NCBI RefSeq assembly: GCF_000708595.2
Contig: NZ_JARP01000001.1
Coordinates: forward strand, 806,001 to 870,000
Length of the DNA stretch: 64,000 nt
Source: Flavobacterium sp. KJJ
GTDB taxonomy: Bacteria > Bacteroidota > Bacteroidia > Flavobacteriales > Flavobacteriaceae
Direction of reading: 5' to 3'
Made by a program: the position numbers and the translations under genes. The first letter of the stretch is position 1; each line of letters opens with the position of its first letter. This document shows, in pieces, positions 15,925-24,000 of this stretch. Under the pieces are notes generated by a model. That model was given only the letters and a program-made list of their open reading frames with translations, had not been told where the DNA came from and searched no databases.

Positions 15925-18900
15925 ATGAAGAATAATAATTTTAAAAGAAATTTATTAATTAGTTCATTAGTTTCTTTACTAGTATTAATGATCAGTTCTA
16001 CTGCCTCTTTTATAAGCATAAAAAGCTTATTAAACAGTAATTTTTGGGTTAACCATACGCAGGAGGTAATTTATAATTTAAACGAAGGTTCTGCCATAAT
16101 TACAGAAGCACAAACCAATATGCGTGCCTATTTGATTACAGGCGACGAGCAATTTGTTGAAGCATATAATGAGGCTGAAGCAAAATCGAATGTTTATTTT
16201 GATAAGCTAGAAGTACTTACGATTGATAATCCATTACAGCAAAAACAATTAAAAGACTTAAAACCGCTGCGTGCAAGTTTCTTTAAATACTTGAATAATC
16301 AAATCGTAAAAAAACGATTAGACAAAGGTGCCGCTACATTTGATCTTAACGAAGGCCGAAAAATGATTAGTGAATTGCGCCTGCACATTAAAACGGTTGA
16401 AGGTACAGAACAAACGCTTTTAAAAGAAAGAAACGAAAACTCAGATCGTTACGGAACTTACAGTTTGGTACTGATTGTTGTGGCTTTTGTTATTGCATTT
16501 TTAATTACGATCGTCTTTTTATTCAGGATTTTAAAAGATTATAGCGAGCGTTTGTTATTACAGCATGAATTAGAGAAAAAAGACAAAGAAACTGCAGATA
16601 GAATTGTGGCTATCAGCTCAATTGCAAGCAATATTTCGAACGGAAATTATGATATACGTGTAGATGATACGGAGTCTGATGCTCTTGGAAGCGTGGGAGA
16701 ATCACTGAACAACATGGGAATTTCTTTAAAAAATTCTTTCGAGTTATTGTCTCAAAAAGAATGGCTTCAAACTGGTATTGCTAATCTTAATAATGTGATG
16801 CTGGGTGATAAAACAATTCAAAAATTATCAAAAGATGTTATTGAATTTTTGTGTAATTACACTAACAGCAGTGCTGGAGTCTTATATGTTTTAGAAGATA
16901 ATGAACTGTATGTTGCTGGAGGATATAGCTACATACCGAGTAAAAATCGCGAACGTCTTCAAAAAGGCGAAGGTTTGATTGGTCAGTCTATTGTTTCTGG
17001 CAAAATGTTAGAATTAAAGACATTATCTCCAGATGATATTCAGATTAACTATGCTTTGGGCCAAATAAAACCAACACATATTGTCGCATTTCCTTTAATG
17101 GATACCAGAACAGAAGGTGCTGTTGAATTGGCAAGCGTTTACGGTTTTTCTGATTTGCATTTAGAGTTTTTAAAAATCATTTCAAATAATATTGGAATTG
17201 CTATTAAATCGACTCAAAACAGAAAACGAGTAATGGAATTGCTTGAAGAAACCAAATCACAATCAGAAGAACTTCAGGTACAGCACAGTGAATTAGAAGC
17301 TATTAATGCCGAATTAGAAGCACAGACTGAAAAACTTCAGGCTTCTGAAGAAGAATTGCGTGTACAGCAGGAAGAATTGGAACAAACCAATGAAGAATTG
17401 TCTGAAAGAAGTGTTTTACTGGAAGAAAAAAACAACGAAATCCAAAAGAAATCTGAAGCTTTAGAACTTACAACGCGGTATAAATCTGAGTTTTTGGCGA
17501 ATATGTCGCACGAATTAAGAACACCTCTGAATTCAATTTTGCTTTTAAGCAGATTATTGTCTGAAAATAACAATAAAAGCATGGTTCCAGAAGAAATTGA
17601 ATTTGCAAAAGTAATTCAGAGTTCTGGAAACAGTTTGTTAGGATTAATCGATGAGATTTTAGATTTATCTAAAATTGAAGCTGGAAAAATGGAACTTGAA
17701 TTTTTAGATGTTTCGACTAAAGAAATTACAGATAATTTATGGAATCTGTTTAATTTGATTGCCAAAGAAAAAGGAATTACGTTTGAAATTATTTCTAAAG
17801 ATGCGCCAGTTGTCATTAAAACAGATAAAATGCGTTTAGAACAGATTCTGAAAAACTTAATATCGAATGCAATTAAATTTACAGAAAAAGGAAAAGTAAC
17901 GTTAGAAATTAAAATCAATACAGACGATGATAAAATCATTTGCTTTATTGTAAAAGATACCGGAATTGGAATTCCGTTAGAAAAACAGCCTCTTATTTTT
18001 GAAGCTTTCCAACAAGCGGATGGTTCTACAAAACGTAAATATGGCGGAACTGGTTTAGGACTTTCAATCAGCAGGGAATTGGCAAAACTGCTTCGAGGAG
18101 AAATTATCTTGAACAGCAAAGTGAAAGAAGGAAGTACGTTTACATTATGTCTGCCCGTTTTTGGATCTTTAGCTGGAAAAGTTAATGTTGAAAAAATACC
18201 GCCAACAGAATTTACAGAAATTGAAGAAGAAAAAGAAGAAAAAGCTCCTGAAAAAAATAAATATTTAAGCGCTGTCATTCCAGATGAAATCGAAGATGAC
18301 AGAGATACAATTAAACATGGAGACAAAGTAATTTTGATTGTAGAAGATGATATCAATTTTGCAAAATCACTTTTGGCTTTTAGCAGAAAAAAAGGATATA
18401 AGGGTGTTGTATCCGTACGAGGCGATTATGCTTTAAACTTTGCCTTAATTTATAACCCAATTGGTGTTTTATTAGATATCGAACTTCCAATAAAAAGCGG
18501 TTGGGAAGTTTTAGAAGAATTAAAAAATCACTCAGCAACCAAACATATTCCGGTTCATATTATGTCATCGCATAAATTGAAACAGGAAAGTTTGCTGAAA
18601 GGCGCTGTAGATTTCTTAGATAAACCAGTGGCTTTTGATAAAATTCCCGATGTCTTTTTAAGAATCGAACACATCATTAATAAAGAAGCACAGAAGGTTT
18701 TAATTATAGAAGACAATCCAAAACATGCAAAAGCATTGGCTTTCTTTTTAGAAACTTACAACATCAATTCAGAAATTAAAAGTGATGTTTCTGAAGGTTT
18801 AGAAGTTTTAACAAAATCAGAAGTAGATTGTGTAATTCTAGATATGGGAATTCCGGACAAACAGGCGTATCAAATTTTAGATGGCGTTAAAAAAAGTCCA

Positions 18901-19503
18901 GGTTTAGAAAATCTTCCGGTAATTGTATTTACAGGGAAAAGCTTATCAATTAAAGAAGAAGTTAAAATTAAAAAATACGCCGATTCTATTATTGTAAAAA
19001 CAGCGCATTCTTACCAAAGAATGCTTGATGAAGTTTCGCTTTTCTTGCATTTAGTTGAAGATAAAAAAGAAGGAAAAAGCAAAAAAGAAAGCCATAAAAA
19101 GCTAAATTTACTAAATAATATTCTGCACGAAAAAAAGGTGTTGATTGTAGATGATGATGTTCGTAATATTTATTCATTGACAAAAGCTCTCGAGGTATTT
19201 AAAATGAATGTAATTACAGCTTTTGATGGTAAAGAAGCCATCAAAATCTTAGAAGAACATACCGATACTGACATTGTTTTGCTGGATATGATGATGCCAA
19301 ACATGGACGGTTACGAAACAGCTGAAAAAATACGTTCGATTCCTAAATTCTTGAATTTACCTTTGATTGCCGTAACAGCAAAAGCCATGACCGGCGATAG
19401 AGAAAAATGCATCAAAGCAGGAGCTTCTGATTATATTACGAAACCAGTAGATATTGATCAATTGCTTTCGCTTTTGCGAGTTTGGCTGTATGATAAAATA
19501 TAA
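15925..19503 (+). CDS. CHASE3-HAMP-GAF hybrid histidine kinase with three receivers
   Basis: 1192 residues. TM1 (about 9-31), a CHASE3 sensor (about 35-175) and TM2 (about 178-200) place the sensor in the periplasm. Then HAMP (about 205-270), GAF (about 285-430), a very regular coiled coil (about 435-515), HisKA with H529 in NMSHELRTPLN, HATPase with DTGIGIP and GGTGLGLSIS, and receivers with phosphoacceptors D851, D973 and D1121. The second receiver is less canonical (DMGIPD). The coiled coil is ten heptads in register, rich in Glu/Gln pairs. This type of kinase is known to occur with CheB/CheR-like genes, as here. It is the hub of the operon; the cue is unknown. Confidence 0.93.
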   Translation: MKNNNFKRNLLISSLVSLLVLMISSTASFISIKSLLNSNFWVNHTQEVIYNLNEGSAIITEAQTNMRAYLITGDEQFVEAYNEAEAKSNVYFDKLEVLTIDNPLQQKQLKDLKPLRASFFKYLNNQIVKKRLDKGAATFDLNEGRKMISELRLHIKTVEGTEQTLLKERNENSDRYGTYSLVLIVVAFVIAFLITIVFLFRILKDYSERLLLQHELEKKDKETADRIVAISSIASNISNGNYDIRVDDTESDALGSVGESLNNMGISLKNSFELLSQKEWLQTGIANLNNVMLGDKTIQKLSKDVIEFLCNYTNSSAGVLYVLEDNELYVAGGYSYIPSKNRERLQKGEGLIGQSIVSGKMLELKTLSPDDIQINYALGQIKPTHIVAFPLMDTRTEGAVELASVYGFSDLHLEFLKIISNNIGIAIKSTQNRKRVMELLEETKSQSEELQVQHSELEAINAELEAQTEKLQASEEELRVQQEELEQTNEELSERSVLLEEKNNEIQKKSEALELTTRYKSEFLANMSHELRTPLNSILLLSRLLSENNNKSMVPEEIEFAKVIQSSGNSLLGLIDEILDLSKIEAGKMELEFLDVSTKEITDNLWNLFNLIAKEKGITFEIISKDAPVVIKTDKMRLEQILKNLISNAIKFTEKGKVTLEIKINTDDDKIICFIVKDTGIGIPLEKQPLIFEAFQQADGSTKRKYGGTGLGLSISRELAKLLRGEIILNSKVKEGSTFTLCLPVFGSLAGKVNVEKIPPTEFTEIEEEKEEKAPEKNKYLSAVIPDEIEDDRDTIKHGDKVILIVEDDINFAKSLLAFSRKKGYKGVVSVRGDYALNFALIYNPIGVLLDIELPIKSGWEVLEELKNHSATKHIPVHIMSSHKLKQESLLKGAVDFLDKPVAFDKIPDVFLRIEHIINKEAQKVLIIEDNPKHAKALAFFLETYNINSEIKSDVSEGLEVLTKSEVDCVILDMGIPDKQAYQILDGVKKSPGLENLPVIVFTGKSLSIKEEVKIKKYADSIIVKTAHSYQRMLDEVSLFLHLVEDKKEGKSKKESHKKLNLLNNILHEKKVLIVDDDVRNIYSLTKALEVFKMNVITAFDGKEAIKILEEHTDTDIVLLDMMMPNMDGYETAEKIRSIPKFLNLPLIAVTAKAMTGDREKCIKAGASDYITKPVDIDQLLSLLRVWLYDKI

Positions 19504-19606
19504 ATAAAAATACTGCCTCGAATTTTACGGATTTTAGATTTCAATCAAATAATTGATTCGTGAATTCCTAAAATTTGTGGCAAAAAAATATATAAAAGTG
19601 GGCAAT

Positions 19607-19975
19607 ATGAATAAAAAAAGACTCTTAATTATTGATGATGATTCTAGAAATATTTTTGCTTTAGAAAATACTTTGCGTGCAAAATCATTTGATTGTGTGT
19701 CTTGTTTAAGTGCAGAAGAGGCTTTGAAATTATTAGAATCAGATAATCAGCATATTGATGCCATTTTAATTGATATGATGATGCCTGAAATGGATGGTTA
19801 TGAAGCAATTCCGTTAATAAAAAAGATTCCGTCAAGAGAGTCTACTTTTGTCGTTGCGGTAACGGCACAGGCCATGACAGGCGATAAAGAAAAATGTTTG
19901 GAAGCGGGTGCAGATGATTATGTCTCTAAACCAGTTGATGTAGATAAATTACTGCTTGTTTTAAGCAAAATTTGA
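19607..19975 (+). CDS. Receiver-only response regulator in the CheR/CheB operon
   Basis: 122 residues. I chose the ATG at 19607, which places the receiver start (RLLIIDDDSRN) at residue 5; an upstream in-frame start would add 18 residues that match nothing. Phosphoacceptor D56 lies in ILIDMMMPEMDG, and the Lys is in YVSKPVD. It is very similar to the third receiver of the preceding hybrid kinase (DDD.RNI, MMMP.MDGYE, AVTA.AMTGD.EKC..AGA.DY), so it probably arose by duplication of that domain and may be phosphorylated by the same kinase. Confidence 0.9.
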   Translation: MNKKRLLIIDDDSRNIFALENTLRAKSFDCVSCLSAEEALKLLESDNQHIDAILIDMMMPEMDGYEAIPLIKKIPSRESTFVVAVTAQAMTGDKEKCLEAGADDYVSKPVDVDKLLLVLSKI

Positions 19976-19981
19976 TGGATT

Positions 19982-20791
19982 ATGATTGAGGATATCGAAT
20001 TAGAAACGCTTATAAATGATGTTTATGAATATTATGGTTTTGACTTTGGGAGCTATTCCAGAGCTTCATTAAAAAGGCGTGTCAACAGAGTTTTTCATTT
20101 AGATGGATTTACCCATTTTCATGAATTTCTCTCAAAAGTTCGATACGATCCAGAATATTACAAAAGAATGATTGATGAAATTACGGTAAACGTTACCGAG
20201 ATGTTTCGCGATCCTGGTTTTTATCGAGTAGTTAGAAATGAAATTTTGCCTTTGTTAGGCACAAAACCTTTTATAAGATTATGGCATGCAGGCTGTTCTA
20301 CAGGCGAAGAAGTCTATTCTATGGCTATAATGCTGAAAGAAGCCGGTTTGCTGCATAAATCATTGCTCTACGCGACAGATATTAATGCAACTGTTTTGGA
20401 AACAGCCAAAAAAGGAATTTTTCCTTTGCGAATGATGAAAGAATATTCAGAAAACTATCGTGATGCAGGCGGTCAGGAAGACTTTTCTAGTTACTATATA
20501 GCCAATTACGGAATAGCAAAGTTTAATGAAGAGTTAGCTGAGAAGATGGTTTTTTCGCAGCATAATTTAGTTTCAGATACATCATTCAATGAATTTGATA
20601 TGATTTTATGTCGTAATGTTTTAATTTATTTTGATACTAATCTGCAAAAAAGAGTTATCAATTTATTTGATGAAAGCTTAGCTGTATTAGGTTTTTTGGC
20701 TTTAGGAACTAAAGAAACCATAAAATATTCTGTTGCTCCAAACAAATACAAACAGTTGGAAAAAGAGAAAATATGGAGGAAGATAAAATAA
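19982..20791 (+). CDS. CheR-type protein-glutamate methyltransferase
   Basis: 269 residues. An N-terminal helical domain (DVYEYYGFDFGSYSRASLKRR) is followed by the SAM-dependent domain: TEMFRDPGFY, LWHAGCSTGEEVYSMAIML (SAM loop), YATDINATVLETAKKG and FDMILCRNVLIYFD. CheR methylates Glu side chains of chemoreceptors; none is encoded nearby, so another coiled coil must be the substrate, most simply that of the hybrid kinase two genes upstream. It starts 7 bases after the receiver gene and its end overlaps CheB by 19 bases, so it is tightly coupled. Confidence 0.92.
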   Translation: MIEDIELETLINDVYEYYGFDFGSYSRASLKRRVNRVFHLDGFTHFHEFLSKVRYDPEYYKRMIDEITVNVTEMFRDPGFYRVVRNEILPLLGTKPFIRLWHAGCSTGEEVYSMAIMLKEAGLLHKSLLYATDINATVLETAKKGIFPLRMMKEYSENYRDAGGQEDFSSYYIANYGIAKFNEELAEKMVFSQHNLVSDTSFNEFDMILCRNVLIYFDTNLQKRVINLFDESLAVLGFLALGTKETIKYSVAPNKYKQLEKEKIWRKIK

Positions 20792-21357
20792 TATCAGGCT
20801 GTAAAGTAGTAATTATAGGAGGATCTGCAGGAAGCTTAAATGCTTTGATGCAGATATTGCCTGAATTATATAAATTAAACGATTATGCAATGGTGATTGT
20901 ACTGCATAGAAAAAGCACAGATGATCAAACCTTAGAGGAGCTAATTACATTAAAATCAAGTATAAAAGTAAAAGCGGTAGAAGATAAAGTGCCTCTTTCA
21001 ACTGGATTTATCTATATAGCGCCATCTAATTATCATTTGCTTTTCGAAAAAAATGATTTTCTTGCATTAGACACTTCTGAAAAAATAAATTACAGCCGTC
21101 CAAGCATAGACGTTTCATTTGAATCTGCGGCCGAAGTGTATGGAGACAGTTTGATCGGGATTTTATTATCTGGTTCTAATACTGACGGAACACAGGGCCT
21201 AAAAGCAATTAAGGAAGCTGGCGGTACTATTGCCGTTCAAAATCCGCTTTCTGCAGAGATGCCTTTTATGCCTAATAACGCTATTTTATATACTGATCCT
21301 GACTTCATCTTAACAAATGAGGAAATCCTTCAGTTTCTAACTTCAATTAATAGTTAA
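20773..21357 (+). CDS. CheB-type methylesterase without receiver
   Basis: 194 residues, only the catalytic part of CheB. The triad is visible: S18 in IGGSAGS, H45 in VIVLHRKS and D138 in LLSGSNTDGTQGL. Normal CheB has an N-terminal receiver that gates activity; it is absent, so activity may be regulated by the separate receiver proteins or be constant. It should remove methyl groups (or deamidate Gln) at the sites modified by CheR. Start at the ATG inside the 3' end of cheR, a 19-base overlap. The operon ends here, two bases from the convergent membrane-protein gene. Confidence 0.92.
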   Translation: MEEDKIISGCKVVIIGGSAGSLNALMQILPELYKLNDYAMVIVLHRKSTDDQTLEELITLKSSIKVKAVEDKVPLSTGFIYIAPSNYHLLFEKNDFLALDTSEKINYSRPSIDVSFESAAEVYGDSLIGILLSGSNTDGTQGLKAIKEAGGTIAVQNPLSAEMPFMPNNAILYTDPDFILTNEEILQFLTSINS

Positions 21358-21359
21358 GC

Positions 21360-22133
21360 TTAATTTCCAGGTTTTGGTTTTTCATCTTCTGGCAAAATTA
21401 TTTTGTTTAATTCGGCTTCTTTTTCAGCTCTTTTTTTCGCGGCTTTTCCTTTTCCAATGGGTATTCCAGCGGTTACATATAAAGATCTGTTGTATTGATC
21501 CGGACCGTCACCTTTCATTACAGGTACTAAACCGTAATAATATTGTACCGTAATATTTAAGCCATTTCCAACATTCATATGATAACCTGCGCCTAAAGCT
21601 AGACCTGCATCTATCACATGAATTTGATCTCTGATATTTTTTTTATAAACAACATCATCTTTGTTTATTTCATTTTTAAATTCATCAAAAGCTGTTGCCA
21701 GCAAACCTAATTGAGGTCCCGTCTTTAAATAGATATTATTTTTGAATTGGTATTTAATTAAAATAGGAACATTAAAATACCGAATTTCACGATTTACGCT
21801 TCCGCCAGTAAACGTATTGTCTAAATTTACATCGTCTAAAGAGTATACTGGAATTCCATGTGCTCCCATAGGTGATTTTACAATAACACCAGTATTAATC
21901 ATCCAAGCTGGATTTTTTTTAGAGCGAAAATCAAAATAAAAACCAAGATTAAATCCCACATTCGTTCCAGAAGATTCTAAGTTAGAAATAGTCGAGAAAT
22001 TGGCACCGCCTTCTAAACCAAATTCTAAAAAGGGAGAATTCAGCTTGTCTCCAAAAATCAAGGAAATTAAAACTTGAGAATGCGCAGGAGCAATGCAAAA
22101 GAATACAATAAAAAGTAATAAACCTTTTTTCAT
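21360..22133 (-). CDS. Outer-membrane beta-barrel protein (porin-like, PorT-type fold)
   Basis: 257 residues from the ATG at 22133, which gives a clean signal peptide (KKGLLLFIVFFCIAPAHSQ). An ATG 21 bases upstream would bury it and overlap the preceding gene. The mature part alternates hydrophobic and polar residues with aromatic strand ends (EFGLEGGANFSTI, VGFNLGFYFDFRS, GAGYHMNVGNGLNITVQYYYG), as in the outer-membrane beta-barrel domains of Bacteroidota. The C-terminus is a basic/acidic tail. It lies 10 bases after the gene at 22144 and is probably co-transcribed with it. No specific function can be assigned. Confidence 0.8.
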   Translation of the reverse strand: MKKGLLLFIVFFCIAPAHSQVLISLIFGDKLNSPFLEFGLEGGANFSTISNLESSGTNVGFNLGFYFDFRSKKNPAWMINTGVIVKSPMGAHGIPVYSLDDVNLDNTFTGGSVNREIRYFNVPILIKYQFKNNIYLKTGPQLGLLATAFDEFKNEINKDDVVYKKNIRDQIHVIDAGLALGAGYHMNVGNGLNITVQYYYGLVPVMKGDGPDQYNRSLYVTAGIPIGKGKAAKKRAEKEAELNKIILPEDEKPKPGN

Positions 22134-22143
22134 AAAATTGGGT

Positions 22144-23265
22144 TTAAAGTCCAAAACGATACTGAAGTCCGCCCAGAAATTGTGTACGGGTTCCTAAAAA
22201 TCCTGCTTCAAATCGAAACATAATGTGCTTATTATATTGATATTGGGTACCAGTAATAAAATTCCACATGTCTTTAGGTGCTTTCTGAAGAGAATATTGT
22301 ATAGTTGAAGTTTCAGCTGTACTTAAAGCGCCGTCTAAATGCGTTAAGAATGTTCCTGCTCTTTCTAAAGCTCTATTTGCGGTATTATGTTTGGTAATAT
22401 TTACAGGATTGTTTTGTTGTGCAGGAGTTAAGCCATTCCACCAATTATCTACTTTTGTCTGGTTATCAGATATCTTTGTTAATCCTTCATCGACTTTTCC
22501 TTGTGCAGTATCCAAATCAAAAATATCAGACAAGGCTATATTTCCATTAGTATCTCCTGAAATATGAACTCTAAAGGCACCAACCCAAAATGCTATATTT
22601 TCATCTTTTTTATTAAACTTAAAAGTCTTGCCTAATCTCGGACCAAAAATATAAGAAAAAGCGGGCTTATCCAGTGCACTGACATCACTCCATGACATAT
22701 TCATATCAAGCGCCAGCCATCCGCCTCCAATTCCGATAGTTGGCGTCATTCCTATCCCAACTGTTGTAGCATTAAAATTGGCTTTAGTACTAAAACTGGC
22801 AACTTGCGACCAATTATTATCTGCATCCGGAACCCAAATTCCGGCATTGATTTTTGTTGTGGTATTTGCTTTTCCCAAAATGCCATAAATATTTAAAAAA
22901 GGAAGCAGCCAGATATCAGGTCTTATGGTTACTGCACCAGCTTCGACAGAAGATTTATCAAAACGTACAATTTCATCTAAATTATACATTGGACCATTGT
23001 TAAATCCAACTTCAAGGTCATTAATGTTTATTTCAGAGTCTTGCCAAAAATAATTAACAGAAAGTCCTGCAGAATAAGGCAATTTATACCCTTTTTGTGC
23101 TACTTTCTCACCCCATATTGGTAAGGCATATGGATATTTTTCGACTTTAAGACTGTCTTTTAATTCTTGGTTTTTTTCTCCAACGATCTTGTCAGTATAA
23201 ACTTGACCGAAAATTTGCATGCTAAAGAATAATAATGAGGCAGATATTATTGTATTACATTTCAT
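22144..23265 (-). CDS. Secreted, probably outer-membrane, protein of unknown function
   Basis: 373 residues with a signal peptide (NTIISASLLFFSMQIFGQ) and a predicted beta-rich mature part. Aromatic/Gly patterns such as YSAGLSVNYFWQDSE and the final FLGGLQYRFGL, ending in a C-terminal hydrophobic strand, point to a beta-barrel. Residues about 250-330 form a helical insert (DNQTKVDNWWNGLTPAQQN). I do not recognise the family. It is transcribed with the smaller barrel protein that follows; a joint envelope role is inferred. Confidence 0.65.
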   Translation of the reverse strand: MKCNTIISASLLFFSMQIFGQVYTDKIVGEKNQELKDSLKVEKYPYALPIWGEKVAQKGYKLPYSAGLSVNYFWQDSEININDLEVGFNNGPMYNLDEIVRFDKSSVEAGAVTIRPDIWLLPFLNIYGILGKANTTTKINAGIWVPDADNNWSQVASFSTKANFNATTVGIGMTPTIGIGGGWLALDMNMSWSDVSALDKPAFSYIFGPRLGKTFKFNKKDENIAFWVGAFRVHISGDTNGNIALSDIFDLDTAQGKVDEGLTKISDNQTKVDNWWNGLTPAQQNNPVNITKHNTANRALERAGTFLTHLDGALSTAETSTIQYSLQKAPKDMWNFITGTQYQYNKHIMFRFEAGFLGTRTQFLGGLQYRFGL

Positions 23266-23582
23266 CGAATTAAGGTTTTAGGATTAATTAAATAGAAACT
23301 TCGTAAATAAAATAAGTATTATGGTATTCTTGAGGGAATTTTATGCGTATTCTTTTGGTTTATAATAAAATAGATCAAAAAGGCTTTGAAATAAAAAACT
23401 AATTATATATGATAATTATTGTTAAAGTTAACTAAATTTTCTTACCATTTCTAATATTTTTTTAGAAACTAGAATTTTTAATTGATTTTTTTTCTTGCAT
23501 TTGCTGTAAATAATGATCTTTTATGAACATGATTTTCAATAATTTAGATTTTTTATAACAGAATAAATATTATTTTTACAAT
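23266..23582. other. Gene-free divergent region before the metal operon
   Basis: Separates the outer-membrane gene pair from the metal-efflux operon. It is very AT-rich. I saw no reading frame, repeat or clear TAnnTTTG box; both promoters must lie here. Confidence 0.5.
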
Positions 23583-23906
23583 GTGAAATGGATAGCAATA
23601 ATATTATCAATTTATTTGATGGCTCTTTCAAATATGCCTTGTGCAGATATGGAAGTGGACAGTGCTGTTCATAAAACTGCACAGTTTTCATCAGAAGCGA
23701 ATCATTCGCATGATAAAAACAGCGATTTGTGTTCGCCATTTTGTGCCTGCAATTGCTGTGGTGCACAGGTTTTAAGTTATCAATCCTTGGTAAGTATTGA
23801 TTTTCCTGTTGCATATTCTATTATTTCGATTCAATTACCAAATTACAATTCCGTTTTTGCTTCTAATTTCTACGGAAGTATTTGGCAGCCTCCTCAAATA
23901 GCATAA
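23583..23906 (+). CDS. DUF6660-like Cys/His-rich secreted protein (107 aa)
   Basis: 107 residues starting with GTG at 23583; ATGs at 23581 and 23588 are in other frames. A short signal peptide (KWIAIILSIYLMALSNMPCA) precedes a region with NHSHDKNSDLCSPFCACNCC, rich in His and Cys and well suited to bind metal ions. Proteins of this kind (DUF6660) are found at the head of metal-efflux RND operons in Flavobacteria. A periplasmic metal-binding or sensing role is inferred from composition and position. It is followed directly by a strongly structured leader and then the CzcA-like pump. Confidence 0.7.
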   Translation: MKWIAIILSIYLMALSNMPCADMEVDSAVHKTAQFSSEANHSHDKNSDLCSPFCACNCCGAQVLSYQSLVSIDFPVAYSIISIQLPNYNSVFASNFYGSIWQPPQIA

Positions 23907-23992
23907 TGATGCCCAATTCAATTGGGTGAGATTGTAGTGGATTTTCCACAGAATAACTAGACAGAGCTTTGTCTAATTTCTCACATCATTAT
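23903..23992 (+). ncRNA. Candidate structured leader RNA of the metal pump gene
   Basis: Nested stems fill the gap between two genes. Outer stem: ATAATGATG (23903-23911) with CATCATTAT (23984-23992). Hairpin CCCAA/TTGGG lies at 23912-23926. A second stem TGAGA (23927-23931) pairs with TCTCA (23979-23983), flush with the outer one. Inside it sit hairpins GTGGA/TCCAC (23937-23949) and TAGACA/TGTCTA (23958-23975). There is no T-run, so it is not a simple terminator. The structure begins at the stop codon of the preceding gene and ends 8 bases before the next ATG. I know no named riboswitch with this layout. Confidence 0.5.
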
Positions 23993-24000
23993 ATATTCAA

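Noticed and set aside
17616..18356. A 246-codon open frame on the minus strand inside the hybrid kinase gene
   Set aside because: It is the antisense shadow of the HATPase and following region; Ser/Phe/Leu-rich composition and no family resemblance.
14695..21357. A chemotaxis operon
   Set aside because: CheR and CheB are present, but CheA, CheW, CheY partner genes and receptors are not; the arrangement is a kinase operon.
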